A stretch of DNA of 64,000 bases from JAHRAW01 sp965212085 (GCA_965212085.1 OZ243042.1:62001-126000), one strand, 5' to 3'. Positions 43,150 to 53,109 are shown, counted from the stretch's first letter. Numbers and translations are program-made. The notes: generated by a model from the sequence alone, not told the origin.

Positions 43150-44070
43150 TTAAAACCAGGCCTGGTCGCGGTTTTCATTGACGAACGCGCTCAGCATGTC
43201 GGTATAAAGTTTCATCGCCAGGCGGGTCAACTCACCACCACCACGGGGAAACTTCAGCATCGCGCCGTCCTGCAACCGCAGGCTCGCCACCGGCATCACT
43301 TCGCGGGTGGCGCTGGTCACAAAACATTCCGTGGCGCCGGCCAGTTCCTCGCCGTGAACCGGGCGTTCAATGCCGCCATGCCCGGCCCGTTCGAGCAACC
43401 CGACCAGGGACTTGCGCGTCAAACCCAACAAGTTACCCGCCGCCGGCGTAACGACCCGGCCGTCCAGCACAAACCAGACGTTGCTGTTGGAGCATTCGGT
43501 CACCCGGCCGTCCGCGTCGAGCATCACGCATTCATCCGCGCCCATCGCCCGCGCTTCGGCGAGGCCAAGGATGTTGTTGAGGTAGTTGCCGCCCTTGATG
43601 TTGGGGTCGAGGGTGTTCACCGCGTTACGCCGCAGGTCGGGAATCGCCAGAGACATTCCGGTTTCGTAAAACTCCGGATTCCATTGCGGAACCTGCTTGA
43701 CGATGATGATCAACCGCGACCGCAACTTCGGATCCGGATACAAATCCACTTGCCCTTCCCCGCGGGTAATCTGGTAACGCACGTACACGTCATCCCCGTC
43801 CCCGTCCCCGTCCCCGGCCCCGGCGGCGGCGATGGTATTCACGATGGCGGTTACGATCTCCCGCTTCCCCTGGCTGACAATCATCCTGCTCAAGCGCGCC
43901 GAATTCATCAACCGCTCATGGTGCTCGTCGAACATAAACGGAATACCCGAGTAAGTGCGAATCACTTCATAGATCGAATCCCCGTAAAGAAACCCGCGGT
44001 CAAGCACCGGCACCCGAATCTCATCCAGGGGGCCGATGTTGCCGTCAATGTATCCGGTTGGTTTTATCAT
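43150..44070 (-). CDS. Class IV aminotransferase (branched-chain or D-amino acid type)
   Basis: 306 residues, PLP fold type IV. DRGFLYGDSIYEVIRTY (about 24-40) is the N-terminal signature; the PLP Lys is in NIKGGNYLNNILGLAEA, followed by GRVTECSNSNVWFV and a phosphate-binding ATREVMPV segment. It transaminates branched-chain or D-amino acids; which one is unresolved. A (GD)n run at about residues 85-92 comes from a CCGTCC hexamer repeat at 43794-43819, an in-frame low-complexity insert. Confidence 0.87.
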   Translation of the reverse strand: MIKPTGYIDGNIGPLDEIRVPVLDRGFLYGDSIYEVIRTYSGIPFMFDEHHERLMNSARLSRMIVSQGKREIVTAIVNTIAAAGAGDGDGDGDDVYVRYQITRGEGQVDLYPDPKLRSRLIIIVKQVPQWNPEFYETGMSLAIPDLRRNAVNTLDPNIKGGNYLNNILGLAEARAMGADECVMLDADGRVTECSNSNVWFVLDGRVVTPAAGNLLGLTRKSLVGLLERAGHGGIERPVHGEELAGATECFVTSATREVMPVASLRLQDGAMLKFPRGGGELTRLAMKLYTDMLSAFVNENRDQAWF

Positions 44071-44084
44071 GGAAATCCGTAGCG

Positions 44085-44741
44085 TTAATTTTTTACGGTG
44101 CGAAAAGTAAGCGACACGCGGCGTTGACGCTGTATGTTGCGGCCGTCTTGGTTATCTTTTTTTCGTGGCGCGATACTGTGCCGCCAAACATCACGACTCG
44201 TTCCTTGAAACACGACCAGGCTTCGGCGTTGCAATACGATATCAAATGCGTCTTGCGTACTTTCAGCGTGCGGCATAATACGCATCATGCAGTCACCGCC
44301 AAGGGAGAGCGAGGCGACAACCGGGCCAAAGCAATCGCGATCTACGTGCGGGGCGATACCCTGCTTTGGCTCGTATTCATTCACGATCAACTGATCGGGC
44401 GGTGACGCGAATATCTTTTTCGACACCAACCGTTCGCTTGTTTTTTTTGCCCATTGCGGCAGTTCACCAAGCCGGTCGCCGGCTTTGATATTGCGTTCGG
44501 CATAGTCGTAACGGTAGCCGTAGTGCTGTACTCGCCGTTTCAAATCAGTTCGCCATTGCGAAGCGTCAACAGCGGCGAGTAACTCGGCTTCTTCGGACTG
44601 CGTGATAAAATCAATAATATAGTCCGCGCCGCCGCTACGCAGGCGTGGCATTTGTTCCGCAGGAACAGAAAGTGGAACCCATTCTATCGGGTACTCGGCT
44701 ACTTCAGGCAGTAAACTAACTTGTCGAGTAAGAAAGGCCAC
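44085..44741 (-). CDS. AlkB-like 2-oxoglutarate/Fe(II) dioxygenase
   Basis: 218 residues. The iron ligands are in PHVDRD (His-x-Asp) and WRHSI (second His), and the 2-oxoglutarate Arg is in RRVSLTFR; the NEYEPKQGIAPH segment is typical of AlkB relatives. It would demethylate alkylated nucleic acid bases or proteins. Its ATG shares one base with the stop of the asmA-like gene upstream, so they are co-translated. Confidence 0.85.
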   Translation of the reverse strand: MAFLTRQVSLLPEVAEYPIEWVPLSVPAEQMPRLRSGGADYIIDFITQSEEAELLAAVDASQWRTDLKRRVQHYGYRYDYAERNIKAGDRLGELPQWAKKTSERLVSKKIFASPPDQLIVNEYEPKQGIAPHVDRDCFGPVVASLSLGGDCMMRIMPHAESTQDAFDIVLQRRSLVVFQGTSRDVWRHSIAPRKKDNQDGRNIQRQRRVSLTFRTVKN

Positions 44742-46144
44742 TATTCCACCCCCAACGCCTTTCGCAAACCCTTCTTTAACTTTTCCTTCAACGCCTCCAA
44801 ATCACCCCCTTGCGCTTCGGTTTTCCCGTTATCATCCGGGGCAATTGGTTCAAGCCATTGGTTGATTTTTCTTTTCATCTCGGCCCGCAACCATCCGCCG
44901 AGCGCGCGGCCATAGTCGGGGGTGCCGTCGGCTTTGAGGGGAATGACGACCTTTTTTTGGTTGACCAATAATTTTCCGCCCGGCTCTTCAAGAGAGGCTA
45001 TGGTCAAGTCGCTCAGCACCAGGCGGTTGTCCGCCACGTTGAAGCGAAAGCCGACGTCCACGGCATTGGCCAGGCCCGGCGGCAGCACGGCGGTGAAATC
45101 GTTTCGCGCCAGGAATCCCTTGACGTCTTCGATTCGGGCATCCACGTCGCCGCTCGCCGTCAACGCCGGGATACCGGACAGAACCCCGGCACTGTTCGCA
45201 GATCCGGCGAAGAAAAAGTCGCCCTGCTCCAGTTTTATTTGGGGAAGTTGCAGGCTTTCATCGGAGCGGTTGAAGTTCAACGAAGGTATCTCCAGCGTGG
45301 TGCTGACTTCGCCGTGGCGGGCGGCGCCCCGCAACCCGACCAGCACGGCAAGCCCGGCCCGCAGCGCGTAGGAGATTTTTTCCACGGAAAAATCGGCGGT
45401 GGCGTTTTCCATGACCACTTGAAGGCGGGTGTTGCCCAGGGAAACCGATTCAACGTTTTCCGCCAACCGCGCCGTGGTCGTCAGGGTAACCGAGGCGCGT
45501 TCCGGGAGCATGCTGCCTTCCGCATCAAACGACAGGTTGACGTCCAGCGGCTTGCCCGGTGCCAGCGTGCCGGTGTCCAGGTTCAACGCGCTCAGCGTCA
45601 GCGTTTGGCCGGCGGCGCGGCCCTCCCAGTCCTCCCAGTCCACCCGTCCGTCCTGAATGGAAACACCCTGCACCGCGAGGCCGGCCAGCAACGCGGCGTC
45701 CGGCGGTGATTTGTCGTGCGCGGCATCACCGCCCGGCCGGGCTTTGGCGGTCAGGTCGTCCCAGTTGGTGACGCCGTCGGCCCTGCGGGCAAGACGGATG
45801 CGCGGTTTGTGTAACAACACGGTAGCGACTTCCATGCGTTTTTTCAGCAGCGGCAGCAACTTGATTTTGATGACGGCTTGATCCACCGCCAGCATCGGCT
45901 TTGCGCCAAACCCTTCGCCGTTGGACAGCTCAGCCCGCCCGGTTTTCACCCCCAGCCACGGGAAAAAAGCGAGTTCAAGATCGCCCTGCAAGTTCAACTC
46001 CCGGCCAGTGTGTTCCTTGACCTGCGCGGCAATTTTCGGTTTGTAGTCGTTAGGATCAACCAGGGTGGTCAGCACCACCACCGCGCCGATGGTCAATGCC
46101 AGCAACACGCCGCCCGTCCACAGGAATATCTTCAGCGCTTTCAT
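44741..46144 (-). CDS. asmA: AsmA-family protein
   Basis: 467 residues, N-terminal membrane anchor (about 7-29) and a long beta-rich periplasmic part typical of AsmA: DPNDYKPKIAAQVKEHTGRELNLQGDLE near the start and the repeated SVSLGNTRL/ISYAL strands. AsmA-like proteins act in lipid transport to, or assembly of, the outer membrane. Its start overlaps the dusA stop (ATGA), and its stop overlaps the alkB-like start. Confidence 0.87.
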   Translation of the reverse strand: MKALKIFLWTGGVLLALTIGAVVVLTTLVDPNDYKPKIAAQVKEHTGRELNLQGDLELAFFPWLGVKTGRAELSNGEGFGAKPMLAVDQAVIKIKLLPLLKKRMEVATVLLHKPRIRLARRADGVTNWDDLTAKARPGGDAAHDKSPPDAALLAGLAVQGVSIQDGRVDWEDWEGRAAGQTLTLSALNLDTGTLAPGKPLDVNLSFDAEGSMLPERASVTLTTTARLAENVESVSLGNTRLQVVMENATADFSVEKISYALRAGLAVLVGLRGAARHGEVSTTLEIPSLNFNRSDESLQLPQIKLEQGDFFFAGSANSAGVLSGIPALTASGDVDARIEDVKGFLARNDFTAVLPPGLANAVDVGFRFNVADNRLVLSDLTIASLEEPGGKLLVNQKKVVIPLKADGTPDYGRALGGWLRAEMKRKINQWLEPIAPDDNGKTEAQGGDLEALKEKLKKGLRKALGVE

Positions 46145-47301
46145 TTTAATGCCAGGTGAAAATTGTTTGTTTGAACCGTTGCGGGAACGAACGCATCGCC
46201 AAAACCGCAGTCATCGGCATCAGCATCCACCACATCCACTACTTCCAAGGCCCGCTCAATCACTTCCACGCCGGCCCCTTTCTGATGCCCGTGCTCGGAA
46301 AGATACCGCCGCCAGCTGCGCGCCCCCGGCTGCCCGTGAAACAGGCCGAGCATGGGCCGGATCAGATGCCGCAGGTGCGCGCCCCCGGCCAGTTGCCGTT
46401 CAATATATGGCAGATACGCTTCCACCACACCGGCCCGCGTACCCCGCGTACCCCGCATACCGGCGGCAGACTCGGCGGACGCCCGCCCATTCCCCTCGTT
46501 GAAAATCACCGCATCCACCGCGCTCAGCATCCACGGATGGCGGCGCGCCTCCCGCCCGATCATCACGCCATCAACATACCGTAAATGCCCCCGCGCCTCC
46601 CGCAAGGTTTTGATGCCGCCGTTGATGGTAAAGCGAAGGCCGGGGAACTCCCGCTTCAGGCGGTACACGCGGTCGTAGCGCAGCGCCGGAACGCGGCGGT
46701 TTTCTTTGGGGCTGAGCCCTTGCAGCCACGCCTTGCGCGCGTGGATGATGAAGTGTTCGCAGCCGCCTTTGGAAACCAGGTTGACGAACTCCGCGAGATA
46801 TTCGTAACTGTCGTGGTGGTCAATGCCGATTCGGGTTTTCACCGTGACCGGAATGGGGGTTGCCATGCTCAGGGTGCCCAGAGCGCCCAACGCATCGCGC
46901 ATCGCCGCAACGCACCGCGCGACCAGTTCCGGTTTCGCCATCAGGCATGCGCCAAAGCGGCCGTTTTTGACGCGCTCGCTGGGGCAGCCGACGTTGAGGT
47001 TCACTTCGTCGTAGCCCGCTTCCCCGGCGAGGCGCGCGCACACCGCCAGTTGCGCCGGGTCGGCGCCCGCCAGTTGCAGGGCCAGCGGGTGTTCGCAGCG
47101 GTCAAAGTCGAGGATGCGTTGGCGCGCGCCGTGGGCACTGTGGACACTGTGGACACTGTGAATGATCGCGCCGCTCACCTTCATCTCGGTGTACAATTTC
47201 ATGCGCCCGGACAGCAGGCGCAAAAACGCCCGGCAGTGACGGTCGGTCACGTTCATCATCGGCGCAACGGAAAATTTTTCAACCACGGAACCCCCGGACA
47301 T
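46141..47301 (-). CDS. dusA: tRNA-dihydrouridine synthase A
   Basis: 386 residues (E. coli DusA about 330). FMN-dependent TIM barrel: APMMNVTDRHCRAFLRLLSG (about 14-33), catalytic Cys in LNVGCPSERVKNG, VKTRIGIDHHDSYEYL, and the DusA signature FIIHARKAWLQGLSPKENRRVP. It reduces U20/20a in tRNA D-loops. The start at 47301 (MSGGSVVEKFSVAPMM) is chosen since the frame continues upstream only as an antisense shadow of gshA. There are short in-frame repeats (SVHSVHSAHG; RGTRGTRAG) and a C-terminal extension of about 30 residues. Confidence 0.92.
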   Translation of the reverse strand: MSGGSVVEKFSVAPMMNVTDRHCRAFLRLLSGRMKLYTEMKVSGAIIHSVHSVHSAHGARQRILDFDRCEHPLALQLAGADPAQLAVCARLAGEAGYDEVNLNVGCPSERVKNGRFGACLMAKPELVARCVAAMRDALGALGTLSMATPIPVTVKTRIGIDHHDSYEYLAEFVNLVSKGGCEHFIIHARKAWLQGLSPKENRRVPALRYDRVYRLKREFPGLRFTINGGIKTLREARGHLRYVDGVMIGREARRHPWMLSAVDAVIFNEGNGRASAESAAGMRGTRGTRAGVVEAYLPYIERQLAGGAHLRHLIRPMLGLFHGQPGARSWRRYLSEHGHQKGAGVEVIERALEVVDVVDADADDCGFGDAFVPATVQTNNFHLALK

Positions 47302-47427
47302 ACCCACACACCCCCATTGACGGCAAACCGGATTGTAGCATTTGTTTCCATTCAAACCACTAAAACGGTTGCTTTTCCGGGCCGTTCGGGACACTCTAAC
47401 GGCCCCTTCCAAAGCGAATCCCCGGCC

Positions 47428-49038
47428 TTGAAAAAACTCCGGCAAACCCTGACCTTCCTGTGCGAAAACGGACTCGCGCATCACCTCGGCAACCTCAACC
47501 GGGGAATCGAAAAGGAAAGCCTGCGCGTAGACGCCGATGGCATCCTCGCGCAAACCCCGCACCCCCACGCATTGGGTTCGGCCCTCACCCACCCTTCCAT
47601 CACCACCGACTACTCCGAGGCCCTGCTTGAATTTATCACCCCCATCCACACCAACGTCAACGACCTGCTGCGCGATCTTTTCGACGTCCACCACTTCACC
47701 TACCAAAACCTCGACCGCGAAAAACTGTGGGTCAACAGCATGCCGTGCATCGTGCGCGGCGAAGAGCACATCCCCATCGCCCGCTACGGCAGCTCCAATA
47801 TCGCGCAAATGAAAGAAGCCTACCGACACGGGCTGAGCCTTCGCTACGGAGGTTTTATGCAAACCATCGCCGGCATTCATTTCAATTTCTCCCTGCCCGA
47901 AGAATTCTGGAGCGGGTTTTTCGACACCGACGACGCCGCCGCCATCAAGGATCAAAAGTCGTCGTATTACTTCGCGCTGATCCGCAATTTTCACCGCCAC
48001 TCGTGGCTCGCCTGCTACCTGTTCGGCGCATCGCCGGCGGTCTGCAAGTCGTTCCTGCAAGGCCGGGAGCACGTGCTGGAGGATTTTGACGCTTCGAGTT
48101 TTTACGCACCGTGGGCGACCTCCCTGCGGCTCAGCGGGCTTGGCTACAACAGCAACGCCCAGGCCGGCATTGAGGTGGGTTACAACGGCGTGCGGGATTT
48201 CGTCGCCTCGCTGCGCCTGGCGATCCGCTCGCCGCGGCCCGAATACGAAAAATTCGGCGTCAAGGTGGACGGCGCGTACCGGCAACTGAACGCCAACTGG
48301 CTGCAGATCGAAAATGAATTCTACTCGGTGATCCGACCAAAGCGCGTGGCCGACTCCGGCGAAAGCCCGTCCCGCGCGCTCCAACAGCGCGGCGTTCAGT
48401 ACGTGGAAGTGCGCAGCGTTGACTTGAACCCGTTCGTCCCGGTCGGCATTGACGCCGAATGTGTGCGCTTTTTTGACTTGCTATTGTTGTATTGCCTGTT
48501 TTCCGAAAGCCCCGACATTGACCGCGAGGAATGGGCGTGGGCGGCGGAAAACCGCCAGCGCGTGGTGATAAACGGCCGCCGCGCCGGGCTGAAATTGTGC
48601 GGCCACGCGGGGAATGGGGATGGCCACGAAACGGGAACGGGAACGGAAACGGAAACGGCCTTCACCGAAACCGCCTTTGCGCTATTGAACAACCTGAAGC
48701 CGCTGGCCGAGTTGCTCGATGAAGTCGCCGGGGGCGAGGATTATTTGGCGTCGGTACAGTCTCAACTGGCCAAGGTGGAAGACCCCGCGCTGACGCCTTC
48801 GGCGCGCATCATCCGGGAGATGTCCGCGCAGAAAATCAGTTTCTATGAGTTCGCCATGGGCATGGCCGAAGAACACGAAAAACGCTTCAAGGAAACGCCG
48901 ATGAGCGCGGCAGCGTGCGAAAAAATGCGCGCCGAGGCGGCCCGTTCCCACCTGCGGCAAAAGGAAATCGAGGACCGCGATAAACTGAATTTTGACGATT
49001 TTCTCGCCGATTATTTCCGGCGGCAAAACCGCGCCTGA
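47428..49038 (+). CDS. gshA: Glutamate-cysteine ligase
   Basis: About 536 residues, close to the proteobacterial GshA (518). RGIEKESLRVDADGILA opens the domain, followed by HALGSALTHPSITTDYSEALLEFITP, MQTIAGIHFNFSLP and VEVRSVDLNPFVP. It makes gamma-glutamylcysteine for glutathione. The start is uncertain: no ATG lies in range, and the TTG at 47428 is the best fit to family length; it has no clear ribosome-binding site. A low-complexity insert (HETGTGTETETAFTETAF, nt about 48625-48678) is made of hexamer-like repeats and is unusual for this enzyme. Confidence 0.93.
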   Translation: MKKLRQTLTFLCENGLAHHLGNLNRGIEKESLRVDADGILAQTPHPHALGSALTHPSITTDYSEALLEFITPIHTNVNDLLRDLFDVHHFTYQNLDREKLWVNSMPCIVRGEEHIPIARYGSSNIAQMKEAYRHGLSLRYGGFMQTIAGIHFNFSLPEEFWSGFFDTDDAAAIKDQKSSYYFALIRNFHRHSWLACYLFGASPAVCKSFLQGREHVLEDFDASSFYAPWATSLRLSGLGYNSNAQAGIEVGYNGVRDFVASLRLAIRSPRPEYEKFGVKVDGAYRQLNANWLQIENEFYSVIRPKRVADSGESPSRALQQRGVQYVEVRSVDLNPFVPVGIDAECVRFFDLLLLYCLFSESPDIDREEWAWAAENRQRVVINGRRAGLKLCGHAGNGDGHETGTGTETETAFTETAFALLNNLKPLAELLDEVAGGEDYLASVQSQLAKVEDPALTPSARIIREMSAQKISFYEFAMGMAEEHEKRFKETPMSAAACEKMRAEAARSHLRQKEIEDRDKLNFDDFLADYFRRQNRA

Positions 49039-49119
49039 CGGCAACTTGAACTTGTCAAGGCCGGCGTTTTTCGGGACAATACGCCCCACCTTCCACTTCC
49101 CCAATCCGGCGCAACTACC

Positions 49120-50052
49120 ATGACCTCTTCCGCCCATTCCGCTCAGTCCGATCAGTCCGCCCAACAGTTCGAAAAAGCCAAACACGCCGCCGGTTTCATC
49201 GCCGCCCTCGACCAAAGCGGCGGCAGCACGCCCAAAGCCCTGGCCCTGTACGGCGTCGCGCCGGGCGAGTATGCCGGCGACCATGAGATGTTCGACCAAG
49301 TCCACCGAATGCGAACCCGCATCATCACCGACGACGCCTTCAGCGGCGACCAAATCCTCGCCGCCATCCTGTTCGAAAACACCATGGACCGCGAAGTGCA
49401 CGGCAAACCGACCGCGCGCTATTTGTGGGAAGAGAAAAACGTCATCCCCATCCTCAAGGTGGACAAGGGGCTGGCCGACGAAGCCAACGGCGTGCAGTTG
49501 ATGAAGCCGATGCCGAACCTCGAAGACCTGCTCAAAAAAGCCGCCGCCAACGGCATCTTCGGCACCAAAATGCGCTCGGTGATCAAACTCGCCAACGCCG
49601 AAGGAATCGCGGCGGTGGTCGCCCAACAGTTTGAGACCGCAAAGATCATCCTCGGCCACGGCTTGATCCCCATCATTGAACCGGAAGTGGACATCAATTC
49701 CCCGCAAAAGGCTGAAGCCGAAGCCATCCTGGAAAACGAAATCGGCGCGCACCTGGACGGGGACGCTTTCGCTTGGAACGGCGAAAAACCGGTGATGCTG
49801 AAACTGACCCTGCCGCAAACCGCAAACCTTTATGAACGCTACACCCGGCACCCGAACTGCCTGCGGGTCGCCGCCCTGTCAGGGGGATACAGCCGCGAAC
49901 ACGCCTGCCGCTTTCTTTCCGAAAACCACGGCATGATCGCAAGTTTCTCCCGCGCCCTGACTGAGGGTTTATCTGTGAATCAAACCGGCGAACAATTCAC
50001 CACCACGCTGGGCGCATCCATCGCCGCCATAGCCGCCGCCTCGTCAACTTGA
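49120..50052 (+). CDS. Fructose-bisphosphate aldolase class I
   Basis: 310 residues of the short bacterial class I type: AALDQSGGSTPKALALYG (about 28-45), RMRTRIITDDAF, the Lys-containing ILKVDKGL, GTKMRSVI and VMLKLTLPQ with candidate Schiff-base lysines. It splits fructose 1,6-bisphosphate to two triose phosphates. The start ATG at 49120 is followed by a short variable tail. It lies 81 bp after gshA and 91 bp before the first rph repeat. Confidence 0.93.
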   Translation: MTSSAHSAQSDQSAQQFEKAKHAAGFIAALDQSGGSTPKALALYGVAPGEYAGDHEMFDQVHRMRTRIITDDAFSGDQILAAILFENTMDREVHGKPTARYLWEEKNVIPILKVDKGLADEANGVQLMKPMPNLEDLLKKAAANGIFGTKMRSVIKLANAEGIAAVVAQQFETAKIILGHGLIPIIEPEVDINSPQKAEAEAILENEIGAHLDGDAFAWNGEKPVMLKLTLPQTANLYERYTRHPNCLRVAALSGGYSREHACRFLSENHGMIASFSRALTEGLSVNQTGEQFTTTLGASIAAIAAASST

Positions 50053-50143
50053 ACCAACCGCGCGCCGGCGTCATTCCATACTGTCAGTGAATTAGTGGGC
50101 CTATACCGTCAACAAGGCGCGGCGCAACCGGACACTTCCGCCG

Positions 50144-50724
50144 GGTTTTTCGGTATAATGCCCGGCCCCTTACTCCCGGATTCCCAAATGTCCCGCCCCA
50201 GCGGCCGCCAGGACGATGAACTGCGGCCGGTATCCATCATTCGCCACTACACCCGGCACGCCGAAGGCTCGGTGCTGGTCAGTTTCGGCGACACCAGGGT
50301 CTTGTGCAACGCCAGCATTGAGGAGAAAGTCCCGCCCTTCCTGCGCAACAAAAAGCACGGCTGGGTAACCGCCGAGTACGCCATGCTGCCGCGTTCCACC
50401 ACCACCCGCAACCACCGCGAGGCGGCCCACGGGCGGCAGGGCGGGCGCACCCTGGAAATCCAGCGGCTGATCGGCCGCTCGCTGCGCGCCGCCCTCGACC
50501 TGCCGGCGCTCGGCGAGCGCAGCATCGTGCTTGATTGCGACGTGATTCAGGCCGATGGCGGCACCCGAACCGCCGCGGTTTCCGGCGCGTACGTGGCGCT
50601 GGTGGACGCGGTCAACTGGCTCATCCATCAGGAGTTGATCGAGGGCAACCCGGTGCGCCGCGCGCTCGCCGCGGTTTCCGTGGGGGTGCTGGGAAACCGC
50701 GTCATCACCGACCTTGACTACGCC
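50144..50724 (+). repeat. 581-bp direct repeat, left copy (rph 5' part)
   Basis: Matches 54814-55394 at a constant offset of 4670 bp. I count nine substitutions, all at third codon positions of rph and all synonymous. The repeat begins between the -35 and -10 regions of rph and ends at codon 179. Confidence 0.95.
50154..50159 (+). promoter_or_regulatory. Likely -10 box of rph (left copy)
   Basis: TATAAT preceded by CGG, 28 bp upstream of the MSRPSG start codon. The same box is at 54824-54829. Confidence 0.4.
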
Positions 50725-50802
50725 ATCGGCACGCTACACCAGGTTGGGCACAAGTTTGGGCGTTATGTTGACGTTGCCTGGTTTGAAAAACCGTTGAAGT
50801 AG
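50188..50802 (+). pseudogene. Truncated rph fused to an acetyltransferase tail
   Basis: The first 179 codons are RNase PH, identical in protein sequence to the intact copy at 54858-55586 (GDTRVLC, AEYAMLPRSTTTRN, DCDVIQADGGTRTA). After codon 179 the frame switches to 25 unrelated residues, including VGHKFGRYVDVAWFEKPL. This looks like the C-terminal end of a GNAT acetyltransferase of the phosphinothricin acetyltransferase type. The RNase PH C-terminal third, with its DTDMNVVM active-site segment, is lost, so the product should be inactive. Confidence 0.9.
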
Positions 50803-50962
50803 CCTAATTTCTAGGCAAAAACAACAATGTCCGTTAGCCAAGCGCGTCTAACCTTGTGCAGATTGGTGGGCTGATCGCCAATATCTAAGCCTGTGGACAG
50901 AGTCAAATAGTGGTATTATCTGCCTTTCACATATTTTTTGCCCGTTCACAACCCAATCAGCG

Positions 50963-51985
50963 ATGAAAGATTACGCGTCCAGAAGTTACCTGTCAGTGGG
51001 GGAAGTTGCTGCATACTTGGGCATCACAGTCAAGGATGTTCATAAACTTGCACGTAGCAACACATTAAAAAGCTATAAATCCACAAGCGGGCAATACCGC
51101 TTTTCCCTTGCCGAAGTTAAAAAAGTTGAACCCACCGGACGCGCAAAAGCAAGCGTAAAAATTAAAGCAAAGACCGTATTAAATGTTCGTGGAACTGAAC
51201 AAAAGCTATATCTTGCTGATGCGCGTAGAATGGACGGTTTGGATAATGAAAGTGTGCATTTGTGCATCACCTCTCCGCCCTATTTCAACGCAAAGATGTA
51301 TTCGGAAAACGGGGCAAAAGATTTGGGGAACATTCATGATTTAGATGAATGGTTTTTAGAAATTGGGAAAGTGTGGGCAGAGGTATTCCGTGCTTTGCAA
51401 AGCGGTAGAAAATTTTTTCTCAATATAATGAATTTACCGATCAGAAATAACGGCAGTTATAGAACATTAAACCTAGTCGGAAAGTCTATTGATGTATGTG
51501 AACAAATTGGTTTTATTTTCAAGCGAGACATCATATGGCACAAAACCAATGGAGTACGTGCACATTTCGGTACTTATCCATATCCAGGCGGAATACTTCT
51601 TAACAACATGCATGAGTTTATTTTGGAATTCCATAAACCGGAAAAATCAGGAATGAAAAAATACTCACATGTAGACAAACACGCAAGAGAACAATCGAAA
51701 CTAGATAAAGATTTTTGGTTGTCACTGAAAAATTCCGATGTCTGGACAATGAAACCGGAAAAAAGTGGTGACAACCGCATTCATGTGGCACCGTTTCCAC
51801 TCGAATTGCCAACACGCTTGGTAAAAGCGTATAGTTTCGTCGGAGAAACTATTTTAGATCCTTTCTGCGGGAGCGGTACGGCATTAATAGCGGCTGCACT
51901 AGAAAAACGCAACGGCATAGGATATGAATTAAATAAAACTTTTTTGCAATATGCAAAAGAACAACTTGAACTCGAAAACGACTAA
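50963..51985 (+). CDS. DNA methyltransferase with N-terminal helix-turn-helix
   Basis: 340 residues. An excisionase/MerR-like HTH (about 8-60, LSVGEVAAYLGITVKDVHKL) precedes a beta-class methyltransferase in which TSPPYF (motif IV, about 103-108) comes before DPFCGSGT (motif I, about 299-306). TSPPY favours N4-cytosine over N6-adenine methylation, but this is not certain. The HTH could bind the promoter or the target DNA. It is AT-rich. The stop is 5 bp before the next gene, arguing for a restriction-modification pair. Confidence 0.88.
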   Translation: MKDYASRSYLSVGEVAAYLGITVKDVHKLARSNTLKSYKSTSGQYRFSLAEVKKVEPTGRAKASVKIKAKTVLNVRGTEQKLYLADARRMDGLDNESVHLCITSPPYFNAKMYSENGAKDLGNIHDLDEWFLEIGKVWAEVFRALQSGRKFFLNIMNLPIRNNGSYRTLNLVGKSIDVCEQIGFIFKRDIIWHKTNGVRAHFGTYPYPGGILLNNMHEFILEFHKPEKSGMKKYSHVDKHAREQSKLDKDFWLSLKNSDVWTMKPEKSGDNRIHVAPFPLELPTRLVKAYSFVGETILDPFCGSGTALIAAALEKRNGIGYELNKTFLQYAKEQLELEND

Positions 51986-51990
51986 TTGAT

Positions 51991-53109
51991 ATGAATAGAA
52001 TTGCCGATTCCAAGGGAGTATATGCACAATCTAGTGATATAAAATCAAGAAGCTATCTTCAGTATCGTTCAGATATGAAAAGGAAAGCTATAGTTGAGCT
52101 GGAAGTGATAAATTGGTTTGAGAACAAACTGAAAGTGCTATATGGAACGCATAATGTATCGGTCGAAAAGAATGGCGGAGATGCGCATATATGGTTCTTA
52201 AGAAGTGGAAAAATATCAGGAGAGCCCGATTATGTTGCGTATGTAAATGGAGAAAAACATCATTTCGAATTTCAATACGCCAGCAACAATGACTTGGATT
52301 TCTATGATTTCAAAGTGTCCAAAGTGGGGAGGAAAAATAGAGGGCAAAGAATACCACATACCGACAGAGAGTTTTTGTATATCATGATGCCATCAAGCCA
52401 ATTCGCTATCTTCACCCCAGAATGGATAATGCAAAATAGCAAAGTGGCAGGAGTCCCGGCTTGGGGAAATAGAACAGCATTTAGAGTACCACAAGACAAG
52501 TTTAAGCCACTTTTTGAATTTGATGGGAATCTGGAAGAAGAAATCGAATCAATCAACAAGAAAACCAAACTGTTAGCGACTCAGTCTCTGTTTATTCATA
52601 GAGAAAGTGAGAGTCTTTCTGACAATCTCCAGAACATCGTTGACCACGAGAAGAGATTTAAAATTATTCCAAAAACTTTGGACGGGTTTTATAAGGCATG
52701 TTTCTTAATGGATCGAATCAATAGATTTCCAAAAAATCATTCACTGTGGCTGGTATACGGATCAAGTTTTTGCTCTGATCAATTAAATTCCCGCGAACTT
52801 TCCCGACTGATTTATGCGCTTGATTTTCTTTATGGAGGTTCAAATGAACTTGATGAAAATGTACTTAATTCTTTTGTTGAAACTATGCAGAAAATAACTG
52901 ATCATGTAAAGATTATACAAAATCAAAAATTGCAATCCTGCACAGATTTATCACCAAAAGAAGAAGCAATAAACTTTTTGTTTACGGTCAATCTATACGA
53001 AGATATCGTCCAAGAATTGCGTTACCTTTATGCCGTTGATCATTTCCTTCCAATTAACAAAATCTTCCAATCAATTAAAGATATAGATTCTATTCTAAGG
53101 ATATTGTAA
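51991..53109 (+). CDS. Putative restriction endonuclease partner
   Basis: 372 residues with no family I recognise. An N-terminal region (about 30-130) has GEPDYVAYVNGEKHHFEFQ, in which Asp near 80 and Glu-x-Gln near 93-95 could be a PD-(D/E)XK site with Gln replacing Lys. The rest is helical. Its location 5 bp behind a methyltransferase gene and the same AT-rich composition make a type II-like restriction enzyme the best guess. The ATG at 51991 follows the methyltransferase stop directly. Confidence 0.5.
   Translation: MNRIADSKGVYAQSSDIKSRSYLQYRSDMKRKAIVELEVINWFENKLKVLYGTHNVSVEKNGGDAHIWFLRSGKISGEPDYVAYVNGEKHHFEFQYASNNDLDFYDFKVSKVGRKNRGQRIPHTDREFLYIMMPSSQFAIFTPEWIMQNSKVAGVPAWGNRTAFRVPQDKFKPLFEFDGNLEEEIESINKKTKLLATQSLFIHRESESLSDNLQNIVDHEKRFKIIPKTLDGFYKACFLMDRINRFPKNHSLWLVYGSSFCSDQLNSRELSRLIYALDFLYGGSNELDENVLNSFVETMQKITDHVKIIQNQKLQSCTDLSPKEEAINFLFTVNLYEDIVQELRYLYAVDHFLPINKIFQSIKDIDSILRIL

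Noticed and set aside
46585..47427. Upstream extension of the gshA frame
   Set aside because: It is antisense to dusA and not GshA-like. The dusA motifs on the other strand are clear.
47302..48384. Upstream extension of the dusA frame
   Set aside because: It is antisense to gshA; the DusA domain begins at 47301.
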